In this document: in pieces, positions 8,771 through 17,811 of the stretch | Layout of the letters: the number at the start of each line of letters is the position of its first letter | How positions within the stretch are numbered: the stretch's first letter is position 1 | Assembly (NCBI RefSeq): GCF_030056795.1 | Contig: NZ_JASHKQ010000001.1 | Location: 992,001-1,056,000, forward strand | Length of the DNA: 64,000 bases | Source: Rhodococcus sp. IEGM 1381 | GTDB taxonomy: Bacteria; Actinomycetota; Actinomycetes; Mycobacteriales; Mycobacteriaceae | Direction of reading: 5' to 3' | Notes under the pieces: generated by a model | Database searches by the model: none | Told to the model about the DNA's origin: nothing | What the model saw: only the letters and a program-made list of their open reading frames with translations | Program-made: the position numbers and the translations under genes

Positions 8771-9787
8771 TCACACGTGCAGGCCGAGCCAGCTCGCCGC
8801 GGCATCCTGCATCGTCCTCGTGAAGCGGTGTGGCTCCGAAAACCACTGTGTAGACAGCGTTTTCGAGTCTCGGTAGTCGCGGCGCAGTGACGCCTCGGCC
8901 TCGCGCATACCTCCCGTGCCGAAATGGGAGTCCTGCTCGGCGAATTGGACCAGTAGTGGAGTCGGTGCAGCCGAGCCGGCAATCTCCGGCCAGTCGCACA
9001 CCGCGGGCAGGCCCGGGGTGATCATCAGCCAGCTGGTGTTGTCCGCATGACCGTCCGCGATATCGGCGTACGTGCTCATGGAAGCGGTGATCACCGCTGC
9101 TCGCAGACGGTCGGTGCAGGCCAGCAGGTGTGCGACGCGGGCTCCGCCACCGGAGAATCCAGCGGTGGCGATGCGGTGTGCGTCCACCTCGGCGCAGTCG
9201 CTCAGTACGTGCAGTGCTGTCAGATCTTCCAGCAATACCCGTCCGGCCAACGAACTGCCCTGTAGCGCTGCTATTTTCGCCAGGCCGTGCTCGTGCTCGC
9301 GGGCGGCTGCCTCGTATCGCTGCTGTCCCTCGAGGTTTGCGCCGGCTCGACGGGCCCGCTCGGGGAGGTCCTCCCACGGCACCCGGCGACCGCCCCACGG
9401 GAACACGTCGTGGATCAGAACTGCGAAACCCGCAGCAACCAGGCGTGCTGCGGGTGCGCCGCCGCCGTACCCGTGCTCGCGCAGTGCGGCGATGCCGGGC
9501 GCGATGCCGTCGGGACCGTCGGCCACCTTCTCTTTGCCGTAGAACTTCACACCGTCGTGGCCGTGCATGAGCAGGATCGCGGGCAGTGGGTGCTCTGCTT
9601 CCGGGGGCGTCAGCAGCCACGCGGACGTGTCGTTCCAGGTCAACTCCACTCCGCGGACGCCGTCACGTGTCCACCTGCGACCGCGTGTCACCTGCCGGGG
9701 TGGTGGGGTTTCGGCGATTCCGAGGGCATTCCCGATTGCCGCGCGACGGGCGAATCGTGGACAGCCGAGGTCGAATTGTGTTCCCAT
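8771..9787 (-). CDS. Dienelactone-hydrolase/acetyl-esterase-like alpha/beta hydrolase
   Basis: 338 aa soluble alpha/beta hydrolase. The nucleophile elbow is GFSGGG (Ser near residue 213). The oxyanion strand is ILLMHGHDG, the acid is probably the Asp of AEQDSHF, and the catalytic His is in SEPHRFTRTMQ. It is related to the acetyl xylan esterase/dienelactone hydrolase branch, whose members open lactones or remove acyl groups from sugars. A role in opening the aldarolactone made by uronate dehydrogenase, or in deacylating the imported sugar, is plausible but inferred. It has no signal peptide. Its ATG at 9785-9787 lies inside operator site 2, and it is divergent from the unknown gene at 9841. 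Confidence 0.8.
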   Translation of the reverse strand: MGTQFDLGCPRFARRAAIGNALGIAETPPPRQVTRGRRWTRDGVRGVELTWNDTSAWLLTPPEAEHPLPAILLMHGHDGVKFYGKEKVADGPDGIAPGIAALREHGYGGGAPAARLVAAGFAVLIHDVFPWGGRRVPWEDLPERARRAGANLEGQQRYEAAAREHEHGLAKIAALQGSSLAGRVLLEDLTALHVLSDCAEVDAHRIATAGFSGGGARVAHLLACTDRLRAAVITASMSTYADIADGHADNTSWLMITPGLPAVCDWPEIAGSAAPTPLLVQFAEQDSHFGTGGMREAEASLRRDYRDSKTLSTQWFSEPHRFTRTMQDAAASWLGLHV

Positions 9788-9795
9788 GTGTGAAC
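9780..9795. promoter_or_regulatory. Putative IclR operator, site 2
   Basis: GTTCCCATGTGTGAAC, matching sites 1 and 3 at 12-13 of 16 positions and keeping the TGAAC arm intact. It lies between the divergent hydrolase and unknown-protein genes and covers the hydrolase start codon. Confidence 0.4.
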
Positions 9796-9840
9796 TCTGT
9801 TCTCTCTATCGAACAAATCAGCCATCGAAGGATGACCCCT

Positions 9841-11010
9841 ATGACCGTCGACCGCATCGTCGCGCACGCCTATCCCTGGGACGTACTCGGTGATCCACAC
9901 TTCGTCGAGCGCGCCCGCAGGCTCGGGGTGCGCGAGATCTCGCTCGCCGCGACGTACCACTCGACCAGGGCGGCAACTCCGCTGCACCCCCAGCACAAAG
10001 TGGTCGATGCTCACCATGCCGCGCTGTATCGACCGGTTCGTCCCGAGGGGTGGGCCGGGCACACGATCACTGCGCGGACAGCCGACTGGGGCGGGGCAGA
10101 GGATGCGTTCGGCCAGGCCGCGGCCGTTCTGCGCGACGCCGGGTTCCTGGTCAACGCCTGGATCGTGCTGACGCACAGCACAATTCTCGGCCACGCCCAC
10201 CCCGATGCAACGGTCGTCAACTGCTTCGGAGATGCCTATCGCTATGCCCTCGCTCCCGGGCATCCCGACATCGTGCGGTACTGCGCCACGCTCGCGGCCG
10301 AAGCGATCCGCGGCGTCGAGGTACATGGTATGTCCGTCGAGGCCTGCGGACAGCTGGGTTTCGCGCATGTCGGACCACATGAGAAGACGGACGGCGCGTT
10401 CCCTGGAATCGGCGACACACTGATGTCTGTCAGCTGCACGCAGCGTGAGCTCGACGCATGGAGCGCGCGAGGCATCGACTCGGCGAAGGTGATGCAGAAG
10501 TTGCGCGACGGCGTCGACGCCTTGTCGGCCGGAACCTTGCCTGCGGGTGCTGCGATCACGGACGTGTTGGACGCCGACGAGATCGACGCGGTGGTGGCGG
10601 TCCGACACGCCGACGCTGACCACCTTCGTGCGGAAGTGCTTGCCGCGGTGCGTGAACAGGCACCATCGGCACGCGTGACGCTGCACGGTCACCCGGATCC
10701 GTGGAAGACCGGACCGTCGCCTGCGCTGACCGCTGCCGCACCGGCCGATGTCGACGCGGTGCTCGTGTCGGCCTGGCCCGGTACTGCCGAGACGGTTGCG
10801 GTGGTCGAGGCCACCCGCGCGGCCGTCGGCGACGGGGTTGATGTGGGTGCTTACGTATCGGTACTGCCGCCGAAGAAGCTGGACGAGGTGGCCGCGCATG
10901 TGGCGGCCACCGTCGACGCCGGGGCGAACGAGCTGCACCTCTATCACCTCGGTCTCGTCAATCGACCCCAGCTCGATGCGCTGGGGTCGATCGTCACAAC
11001 GTATTCGTAG
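9841..11010 (+). CDS. Protein of unknown family within the hexuronate locus
   Basis: 389 aa, probably cytosolic, with no signal peptide or membrane segment. I do not recognise the family. It looks like an alpha/beta (TIM-barrel-like) protein, with strand-like segments ISLAAT, VNAWIV and GVEVHGMSV. It is rich in conserved-looking His and polar patches: HAYPWD, TYHSTRAATP, VNCFGDAYRY, VEVHGMSVEACG and HVGPHEKTDG, as in metal- or sugar-binding sites. A Cys pair in MSVSCT may matter. The ATG at 9841 is chosen because GAAGG lies 9 bp upstream; an ATG at 9832 has no spacing. Its position between the hydrolase and uronate dehydrogenase, with a shared operator, suggests an enzyme acting on a uronide or aldaric acid (inferred). 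Confidence 0.75.
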   Translation: MTVDRIVAHAYPWDVLGDPHFVERARRLGVREISLAATYHSTRAATPLHPQHKVVDAHHAALYRPVRPEGWAGHTITARTADWGGAEDAFGQAAAVLRDAGFLVNAWIVLTHSTILGHAHPDATVVNCFGDAYRYALAPGHPDIVRYCATLAAEAIRGVEVHGMSVEACGQLGFAHVGPHEKTDGAFPGIGDTLMSVSCTQRELDAWSARGIDSAKVMQKLRDGVDALSAGTLPAGAAITDVLDADEIDAVVAVRHADADHLRAEVLAAVREQAPSARVTLHGHPDPWKTGPSPALTAAAPADVDAVLVSAWPGTAETVAVVEATRAAVGDGVDVGAYVSVLPPKKLDEVAAHVAATVDAGANELHLYHLGLVNRPQLDALGSIVTTYS

Positions 11011-11024
11011 GGGTCCGCAACGGG

Positions 11025-11082
11025 TGCTCCACTCGACCGGCCTCGGCGCGGAATCCCGCAGTCTGGGTGGTCGAGTGGAGCA
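11025..11082. repeat. Palindromic repeat, probable bidirectional terminator
   Basis: Perfect 14-bp inverted repeat TGCTCCACTCGACC (11025-11038) / GGTCGAGTGGAGCA (11069-11082) with the core GCGGAATCCCGC at 11048-11059. It lies between convergent genes. The layout TCCACT-N14-GCGGAATCCCGC-N14-AGTGGA is exactly that of the repeats at 25415 and 25554. Confidence 0.7.
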
Positions 11083-11091
11083 GAACGTGCA

Positions 11092-11916
11092 TCACCGCAT
11101 CCGTTGGCCGAGCGGGTGATCACAGAACGCTCCGCCGACTCGCTGCAGGATCGGATCGCTGAACGTCCACTCGTGTTCGGCCAGGAACTGCTCGGCGAAC
11201 TGTTCCGCATCGTCGCGAGGCAGGTATCCGATCTCCGCACCCTCGTTGCCGGACCACCACGCGCGCGAGTTCTTCGAGATGCCCCACACTGTGTGAAAAC
11301 CCTTGGCGCTGTCCGACAGTGACGCCTCGATCAGTCGAGCAGTGTCGGCGGGTGACATCCAGGTGGCAAGGCCGCGGTAGTTCGGCGGCGCGTCGAAGCT
11401 CGAGCCGATACGCAGATTGACGACGTCGATGCCGAAGCGGTCGTGGTACATCCGGCCCAGGGCTTCGACCGCGGCCTTGCTCCACCCGTAGAAGCCGTCG
11501 GGTCGCGGCGCGGCGTCCCCCGGAAGCGGTGCGCCGCCCGTCTCGTCGTGCGTCCAGAAGCCGACGGCGTGATTGCTCGACGCCACCACAACGCGGGTGA
11601 CTCCGTGCGTCACCGCGGCCTCGAAGACGGCCTGAGTGCCGTCGACGTTGACCGACAGGATGTTGGCCCACGAGTCCTCGGTGCTCAATCCGCCGAGGTG
11701 CAGAATCGCGTCGACACCGTCCACCGCAGCGGCCACGGCGGCGCGATCGGTGACCGATCCCTGCACGAATTCCTCGGTAGCAGAATCGATGTCGGTGATC
11801 TCGGCGATATCGAACAGGCGCAGCGTGCGGCCGGGAGCCGCCAGCAGAGGCCTGAGCATCGCACCCATGTTGCCTGCGGCCCCGGTGATGAGCACTCGTG
11901 AAACGGTGTCGGTCAT
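11092..11916 (-). CDS. udh: NAD-dependent uronate dehydrogenase
   Basis: 274 aa short-chain dehydrogenase/epimerase-fold enzyme that oxidises D-galacturonate or D-glucuronate to the aldarolactone (EC 1.1.1.203). The NAD loop is TGAAGNMG (residues 11-18). The active site is Ser113/Ser114 of VASSNH, Tyr143 and Lys147 (YGWSK). HLGGLSTED, RPDGFYGWSK, LRIGSS, NYRGLATWMS and VVWG-like/AWW segments match the Agrobacterium Udh family, as I recall it, along its length. It defines the locus as an oxidative hexuronate pathway, feeding the dehydratases at 796 and perhaps 4245. It is divergent from the importer ATPase, with operator site 3 in between. Confidence 0.85.
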   Translation of the reverse strand: MTDTVSRVLITGAAGNMGAMLRPLLAAPGRTLRLFDIAEITDIDSATEEFVQGSVTDRAAVAAAVDGVDAILHLGGLSTEDSWANILSVNVDGTQAVFEAAVTHGVTRVVVASSNHAVGFWTHDETGGAPLPGDAAPRPDGFYGWSKAAVEALGRMYHDRFGIDVVNLRIGSSFDAPPNYRGLATWMSPADTARLIEASLSDSAKGFHTVWGISKNSRAWWSGNEGAEIGYLPRDDAEQFAEQFLAEHEWTFSDPILQRVGGAFCDHPLGQRMR

Positions 11917-11943
11917 TCTTCTCGAACTCCTTCGGTGGAAACC

Positions 11944-11972
11944 TTGTAATGGGGATCACAGTAATACATACT
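11944..11972 (+). promoter_or_regulatory. Candidate promoter of the importer ATPase gene
   Basis: TTGTAA (11944-11949), 17-bp spacer, CATACT (11967-11972). The predicted start near 11979 places operator site 3 at about +23 to +38, the same geometry as site 1 at the permease promoter. Confidence 0.45.
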
Positions 11973-12000
11973 TCTAAACGAAGTCAGCATTCTGGCATCC

Positions 12001-12016
12001 ATTCACATATATGAAC
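12001..12016. promoter_or_regulatory. Putative IclR operator, site 3
   Basis: ATTCACATATATGAAC, identical to site 1 in 15 of 16 bases. It lies in the divergent region between udh and the importer ATPase, 49 bp before the ATPase ATG. Confidence 0.6.
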
Positions 12017-12064
12017 ACCACTCGGATCGTCCGGCACGTTCCTGCCGGTGAAGGGACCACCATC

Positions 12065-13144
<1,080 letters not shown>

Positions 13145-13179
13145 CACCACTACGCGTTGCGCACAGTACTGTCTCCCGA

Positions 13180-14556
13180 GTGACAGACGCGCACCAGGTA
13201 TCGCGATGGTCCGCGATCTTCAGACCGACGCCGCTCCGGTTCATGGCAGCAGGGTTTGCACTTGCCATGGTCGTCGGTGCGGGCGTGCTGATGATTCCGG
13301 CGGCCACCATGCCCGGGTACGACACGGATTTTCTGCAGGCGTTGTTCACGTCGACATCGGCCGTCAGTTTGACCGGCCTGATCGTGGTGGACACGCCGGT
13401 GTACTGGTCGGGTTTCGGGCAGGGCGTGATTCTCGGCCTGATTCAGATCGGCGGATTCGGGATCATGACGATCGCGTCGTTGGTCGGGTTGGTCCTGGCC
13501 GATCGAATCGGTTTGCGAGGCAGGCTCAATGCGGCCGCCGAGGTACGCACATCCGGGCTGGGCGACGTCAGGAGTGTCATCGTCGGTGTGTTCCGCACCA
13601 GTCTGATCATCGAGAGCGTGATCGCGCTCTGTTTGGCCGCGCGATTCTTCGTCGGATACGACGAGCCATTCGGCCGCTCGCTCTGGCTGGGGGTCTTTCA
13701 TTCCGTGTCGGCATTCAACAATGCCGGATTCGCCCTCTTCAGCGACAACATGATCGGGTTCGCCACCGATCCGTGGATCTGTGTGCCGCTGCTGATCGCG
13801 GTCGTGTCGGGAGGTATCGGATTTCCGGTCCTCTTCGAGATCGCCCGTCATGTCCGATCGCGGACCCGCGGCGTTCGGTCTCGCAAGCGGTGGTCGCTGC
13901 ACACTCGAATGACGCTGTCTGCCACCGGTGTTCTGCTGGTTCTCGGACCGACGGTGGTGTTGCTCTTCGAGTGGTCGAGGACTCTGGGCGGCTTCGGCTT
14001 CTGGGACAAAATGCTCGTCGCGACGTTCCAGGGCATCATGCCGCGCACCGCCGGATTCAACAGTGTCGACTATGCGGATGTGGACAACGCGACCCTGCTG
14101 ATCACCGACGTACTGATGTTCATCGGTGGTGGCAGCGGCGGTACGGCGGGTGGCATCAAGGTCACGACGTTCGCATTGCTGCTGTTCGTCATCCTGGCCG
14201 AGATCCGCGGAGACCGTGAGGTGGCGGTGTTCGGTCGTCGAATCGACGCGCGCGTGCAGCGTCAGGCGTTGACCGTCGCGTTGATCGGCGTTGCGTTGGT
14301 ACTGGCCCCGGTAGTGGCGTTGCTGGCGGGTACGAACTTCGACCTCGATGTGCTCCTTTTCGAGGTCGTCTCGGCATTCGCCACGGTGGGGCTGTCCACC
14401 GGCATCACCGCACAGTTGCCCGGCTGGGGTCAGGTGGTTCTGATCGTCCTGATGTACCTGGGCCGCGTCGGTTCCATCACTCTGGTCAGCGCCCTTGCTG
14501 CCCGCGACCGCGGTCGGCGTTACACGCTCCCCACGGAAAGGCCGTTCATTGGCTAG
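13180..14556 (+). CDS. ktrB: Potassium uptake channel subunit, KtrB/TrkH type
   Basis: 458 aa membrane protein with the fourfold M1-P-M2 layout of the Trk/Ktr superfamily. Pore-loop segments are visible as TSTSAVSLTGL, VFHSVSAFNNAGF, GIMPRTAGFNSVD and SAFATVGLSTGI, each with the selectivity Gly. It takes up K+ together with the regulatory subunit encoded next to it. The GTG at 13180 is the start that leaves a normal short cytoplasmic N-terminus (VTDAHQVSRW); no clear ribosome binding site is visible. Its 3' end overlaps ktrA by 8 bp. Confidence 0.9.
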   Translation: MTDAHQVSRWSAIFRPTPLRFMAAGFALAMVVGAGVLMIPAATMPGYDTDFLQALFTSTSAVSLTGLIVVDTPVYWSGFGQGVILGLIQIGGFGIMTIASLVGLVLADRIGLRGRLNAAAEVRTSGLGDVRSVIVGVFRTSLIIESVIALCLAARFFVGYDEPFGRSLWLGVFHSVSAFNNAGFALFSDNMIGFATDPWICVPLLIAVVSGGIGFPVLFEIARHVRSRTRGVRSRKRWSLHTRMTLSATGVLLVLGPTVVLLFEWSRTLGGFGFWDKMLVATFQGIMPRTAGFNSVDYADVDNATLLITDVLMFIGGGSGGTAGGIKVTTFALLLFVILAEIRGDREVAVFGRRIDARVQRQALTVALIGVALVLAPVVALLAGTNFDLDVLLFEVVSAFATVGLSTGITAQLPGWGQVVLIVLMYLGRVGSITLVSALAARDRGRRYTLPTERPFIG

Positions 14557-15214
14557 GAAATCGTCGTCCGAAGTCGTTGTCGTTCTGGGTCTCGGCCGCT
14601 TCGGCACATCGCTGGCACTCGAACTGATGGAGCAAGGAGTCGAGGTTCTCGGCATCGACAGCGACGACGCTGTGGTGCAACGTGTCTCGGATCAGCTCAC
14701 GCACGCGGCCGTAGCCGATACGACGGACGAGGAATCGTTGCGGCAACTGTCGGTGCACGAATACGACCGCGCCGTCGTGGGCATCGGATCCGATCTGGAG
14801 GCCAGCCTGCTCACCGCGTCCGCGCTGATCAACCTCTCGGTGCCCATCATCTGGGCCAAGGCGATCAGCGTCGCGCACGCCAAGATCCTCGACCAGATCG
14901 GCGTCCACCACGTGGTCCGGCCCGAGCACGACATGGGTAAACGGGTGGCTCACCTGGTGCGTGGCCGGATGATGGACTACATCGAGTTCGATGACGGGTT
15001 CGCCATGGTCAAGACGTCACCGCCGGCCTCGCTCATCGGAAAGAAATTGGGCGAGAGCGGGATCCGCGCCAAGCACCGTGTCACCGTCGTTGCGGTCAAG
15101 CGTCGAGGCGAAGGATTCACCTACGCCACAGCAGATACGGTGATCGGCGCAGGCGATACCGTCATCGTCTCCGGTCAGGTCCGAGACGCCGAGCGATTCA
15201 GTGAGTCGACGTGA
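14549..15214 (+). CDS. ktrA: Ktr potassium uptake regulatory subunit, RCK domain
   Basis: 221 aa cytosolic gating subunit. The N-terminal Rossmann nucleotide domain has GLGRFG (about 14-19) and the acidic strand end GIDSDD. An RCK-C domain follows from about 140 (TSPPASLIGKKLGE to DTVIVSG). It binds NAD(H)/ATP/ADP-type ligands and controls KtrB. The start is a TTG at 14549 inside the ktrB 3' end, with GAAAGG upstream at normal spacing, indicating coupled translation. The 3' end overlaps the convergent polyol dehydrogenase gene by 17 bp. Confidence 0.88.
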   Translation: MARKSSSEVVVVLGLGRFGTSLALELMEQGVEVLGIDSDDAVVQRVSDQLTHAAVADTTDEESLRQLSVHEYDRAVVGIGSDLEASLLTASALINLSVPIIWAKAISVAHAKILDQIGVHHVVRPEHDMGKRVAHLVRGRMMDYIEFDDGFAMVKTSPPASLIGKKLGESGIRAKHRVTVVAVKRRGEGFTYATADTVIGAGDTVIVSGQVRDAERFSEST

Positions 15215-16673
15215 GTGACTCCAGGGTTGCGCGCGCACCGTTTTCCTGAAGTGATGTCAGCTGTTTCGTGTACTCGGCGACGAAGCGTTCGTTGTCGATC
15301 AGATCCCCGAACACCGCGCGGTTGGCGATGAAGGCCGTCGGATTCTCGCGCTGACTCTGCGCGATGGGGATCAGTGAATCCTTCAGCTGATCGACGATCT
15401 CGATCGGCTCTCCCGATTCGTCGACGGCCTCGGCGTAACGAGCCCAACTCGCCACGACTGCGGTTGACCGTGCGATCTCGCCGCCGGTCTCGAGGTTCTT
15501 GCGAATCACGGGCAAAAGCCACTTGGGAATTCGATCCGAGGACTCGGCGCACAGGCGTGCGACGGTATCGCGGATCTCCGGATTGGAGAATCGTTCGATC
15601 AACGTCCGCTTGTACTCGGTCAGATCGATACCGGGGACGGGCTGCAGCGTCGGCGTCGCCTCGTTGTCCATGTACGCGAGCAGGAACTCCGAGAACAGCG
15701 AGTCCTGGCAGACCTCGTGTACCAGGCGATAGCCGCTGAGGTAACCGAAGTACGCGAGTGCCTGGTGACTGGCATTGAGCAGGCGAAGCTTCATCAGCTC
15801 GTACGGGGTGACGTCATCGACCACCTGTACGCCGACATCTTCGAACGGTGGTCGACCGAGCGTGAACGAATCCTCCAATGCCCACTGCGTGAACGGTTCG
15901 GCCGCGACCGGCCACGCGTCCTCGATGCCGTAGCGATCCGAGAGCTCCTGCATCACTTCGGGAGTGGTCACCGGGGTGATGCGGTCGACCATCGAGTTGG
16001 GGAACGTGGCCTCGGACTCGATCCAGTCCGCGAGCTCCGAATCCTTCAACCGGGCGAACGCGAGGAACGTGGACTTCGCGATGTGGCCGTTGCCCTCGAT
16101 GTTGTCGCAGGACATGATCGTGAACGGCTTCATGCCACGATCCTTCCGACGCGCCAATGCCTCGACGACGAGTCCGAAAGTTGTTGCCGGCACGGCACCG
16201 TCAGCGAGATCCGCGACTATCGCCGGATTCTTCTCGTCGAACTCCCCGGTGGTCGCGGAGAAATTGTACCCACCTTCGGTGATGGTGAGCGAGACGATCT
16301 TCACCGCCTCGGACGCCATCTTCTCGATGACCGCCTCGGGGTCCTCGGGGGCGAACAGATACTCCACGATCGACCCGATGACTCGAGTTTCCCAGGTGCC
16401 GTCGGCGTGCTTGAGGGCGAGAGTGTAGAGGCAGTCCTGTTCCGCCATCACCTCTTTCATCTTGCGATCGTTCGGCAAGACACCCACACCGCAGATCCCC
16501 CAGTCCGACGCCTCGCCGCGCTCGAGCAAGCGGTCTACATACATCGCCTGGTGGGCGCGGTGAAAGCCGCCGACGCCGAAGTGCACGATCCCCGTGGTGA
16601 CTGCGGCTCGGTCGTAGGTCGGTACCTCGACGTCGGTGTGGACTTCTGCCAGAGTGCTCGCCCGAAGCTTCAT
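15198..16673 (-). CDS. Long-chain polyol dehydrogenase, mannitol 2-dehydrogenase family
   Basis: 491 aa zinc-independent, NAD-dependent polyol dehydrogenase. It oxidises D-mannitol, D-arabitol or a related polyol to the ketose. The N-terminal Rossmann region has VHFGVGGFHRAHQ. The family catalytic motif KxxxxNxxH is seen in KLRLLNASHQ. Length and architecture are those of mannitol 2-dehydrogenases. The ATG at 16673 overlaps the preceding dehydrogenase stop by 4 bp (ATGA), so the two are translationally coupled. It is divergent from the SorC regulator and polyol ABC importer, which suggests it acts on the imported polyol. Confidence 0.85.
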   Translation of the reverse strand: MKLRASTLAEVHTDVEVPTYDRAAVTTGIVHFGVGGFHRAHQAMYVDRLLERGEASDWGICGVGVLPNDRKMKEVMAEQDCLYTLALKHADGTWETRVIGSIVEYLFAPEDPEAVIEKMASEAVKIVSLTITEGGYNFSATTGEFDEKNPAIVADLADGAVPATTFGLVVEALARRKDRGMKPFTIMSCDNIEGNGHIAKSTFLAFARLKDSELADWIESEATFPNSMVDRITPVTTPEVMQELSDRYGIEDAWPVAAEPFTQWALEDSFTLGRPPFEDVGVQVVDDVTPYELMKLRLLNASHQALAYFGYLSGYRLVHEVCQDSLFSEFLLAYMDNEATPTLQPVPGIDLTEYKRTLIERFSNPEIRDTVARLCAESSDRIPKWLLPVIRKNLETGGEIARSTAVVASWARYAEAVDESGEPIEIVDQLKDSLIPIAQSQRENPTAFIANRAVFGDLIDNERFVAEYTKQLTSLQENGARATLESLTSTH

Positions 16674-17743
16674 GCGTTCTTTCCTTCTCCTCGAAAACCA
16701 GGTATCACAACAGCTTTGATGCTTCCGGACTGCTTGTCCGCGTTCAAGGCATCTTCGACGCCGTCGAGTCCGAACCGCGCCGTCACCATCGCGTCGAGAT
16801 CCACCATGCCCGACGCCACGAGGTCGCGTGCGATGGGCCAGGTGTTGGCGTAGCGGAAGACACCGGTGAGCACCAACTCTCGGTTCTGAATCACCGAGAT
16901 CGGCAGGGGGTAGTCCGATCCGCCCATGCCGACGAGGACGACGGTGCCGGCCGGCCGGACCGCTTGAATGCCGTCGAACACCGCGCGCGCCGCACCGGAG
17001 GCGTCGATGAAGGCATCGACCGACAAGGTGCGCACGTCCTCGGTGGTGGGGTCGAGGACTCGTGTTGCGCCGAATGTTGTTGCGTTGGCACGTCGGGAGG
17101 CGTCTAGGTCGGTGACGATCACCTCGGTGGCTCCGAAGGCGCGGGCCACCTGTGCGGTGACGATGCCGACGGGGCCTGCGCCCGCGATGAGCACGCTCGA
17201 ACCGGCCGAGATTCGCGCCTTCTGTACCGATGCGATGCCGACCGACAGCGGCTCGAAGAGAGCTGCGGCCTCGTCGGAGATGGTGTCCGGAATGCCGTGC
17301 GCGAACGTCGATTGGATCAGCACGTATTCCGCCAGTGCGCCGTCGATGGGCGGGGTCGCGAAGAATTCCATGGCCGGACACAGGTTGTAACGGCCGGCGC
17401 GGGATTGGGCGCTGGTGGGATCCGGCCGTTGCGGCTCGATGGATACGCGCTGCCCGACGCGGGTGCCGGGGATATCGGAGCCCACGGCCACGATCACGCC
17501 CGCGGCCTCGTGCCCGAGCACGAGGGGGCCGTCGACCACGTAGTCGCCGATGCGTCCTTCGCGGTAGTAGTGCGCATCGGATCCGCACACCCCCACGGCC
17601 GTGACCTGCACGAGGACCTCATCGGACGCGGGTGTGGGGACGGGCCGTTCTTCGAGCCGGATCTCGTGCACGCCGGTGAGCACGCTGGCCTGCATGGACT
17701 GTGGCACGGGTCGCTGCTCGCGAGGGGGTGTTGTGTAGATCAC
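16670..17743 (-). CDS. Zinc-dependent polyol dehydrogenase, sorbitol/xylitol dehydrogenase-like
   Basis: 357 aa medium-chain dehydrogenase. Catalytic zinc ligands are visible in GVCGSDAHYY (Cys), LGHEAAG (His-Glu) and the later Glu of ALFEPLSV. The structural-zinc lobe is replaced by GRYNLCP, as in sorbitol dehydrogenase. The cofactor site is GAGPVG. It would oxidise sorbitol, xylitol or a similar polyol to the 2-ketose. The GTG at 17743 is preceded at leaderless distance by TAACAT (minus strand, 17750-17755); ATG 17695 is an alternative with no ribosome binding site. It is transcribed away from the SorC regulator across a strong dyad. Confidence 0.85.
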   Translation of the reverse strand: MIYTTPPREQRPVPQSMQASVLTGVHEIRLEERPVPTPASDEVLVQVTAVGVCGSDAHYYREGRIGDYVVDGPLVLGHEAAGVIVAVGSDIPGTRVGQRVSIEPQRPDPTSAQSRAGRYNLCPAMEFFATPPIDGALAEYVLIQSTFAHGIPDTISDEAAALFEPLSVGIASVQKARISAGSSVLIAGAGPVGIVTAQVARAFGATEVIVTDLDASRRANATTFGATRVLDPTTEDVRTLSVDAFIDASGAARAVFDGIQAVRPAGTVVLVGMGGSDYPLPISVIQNRELVLTGVFRYANTWPIARDLVASGMVDLDAMVTARFGLDGVEDALNADKQSGSIKAVVIPGFRGEGKNA

Positions 17744-17760
17744 ACCTTAATGTTAGCTTA

Positions 17761-17795
17761 GTGAGCAGATGAACACGAGCTGAGCATCTGCTCAC
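17761..17795. promoter_or_regulatory. SorC-type operator dyad between divergent polyol units
   Basis: Perfect 11-bp arms GTGAGCAGATG (17761-17771) / CATCTGCTCAC (17785-17795) with a 13-bp spacer. TGAGCA also recurs as a direct repeat (17762 and 17781). It lies between the divergent polyol dehydrogenase operon and the regulator-importer operon, 16 bp upstream of the regulator ATG. Confidence 0.65.
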
Positions 17796-17811
17796 CAGTT
17801 GGGGAGGCGTA

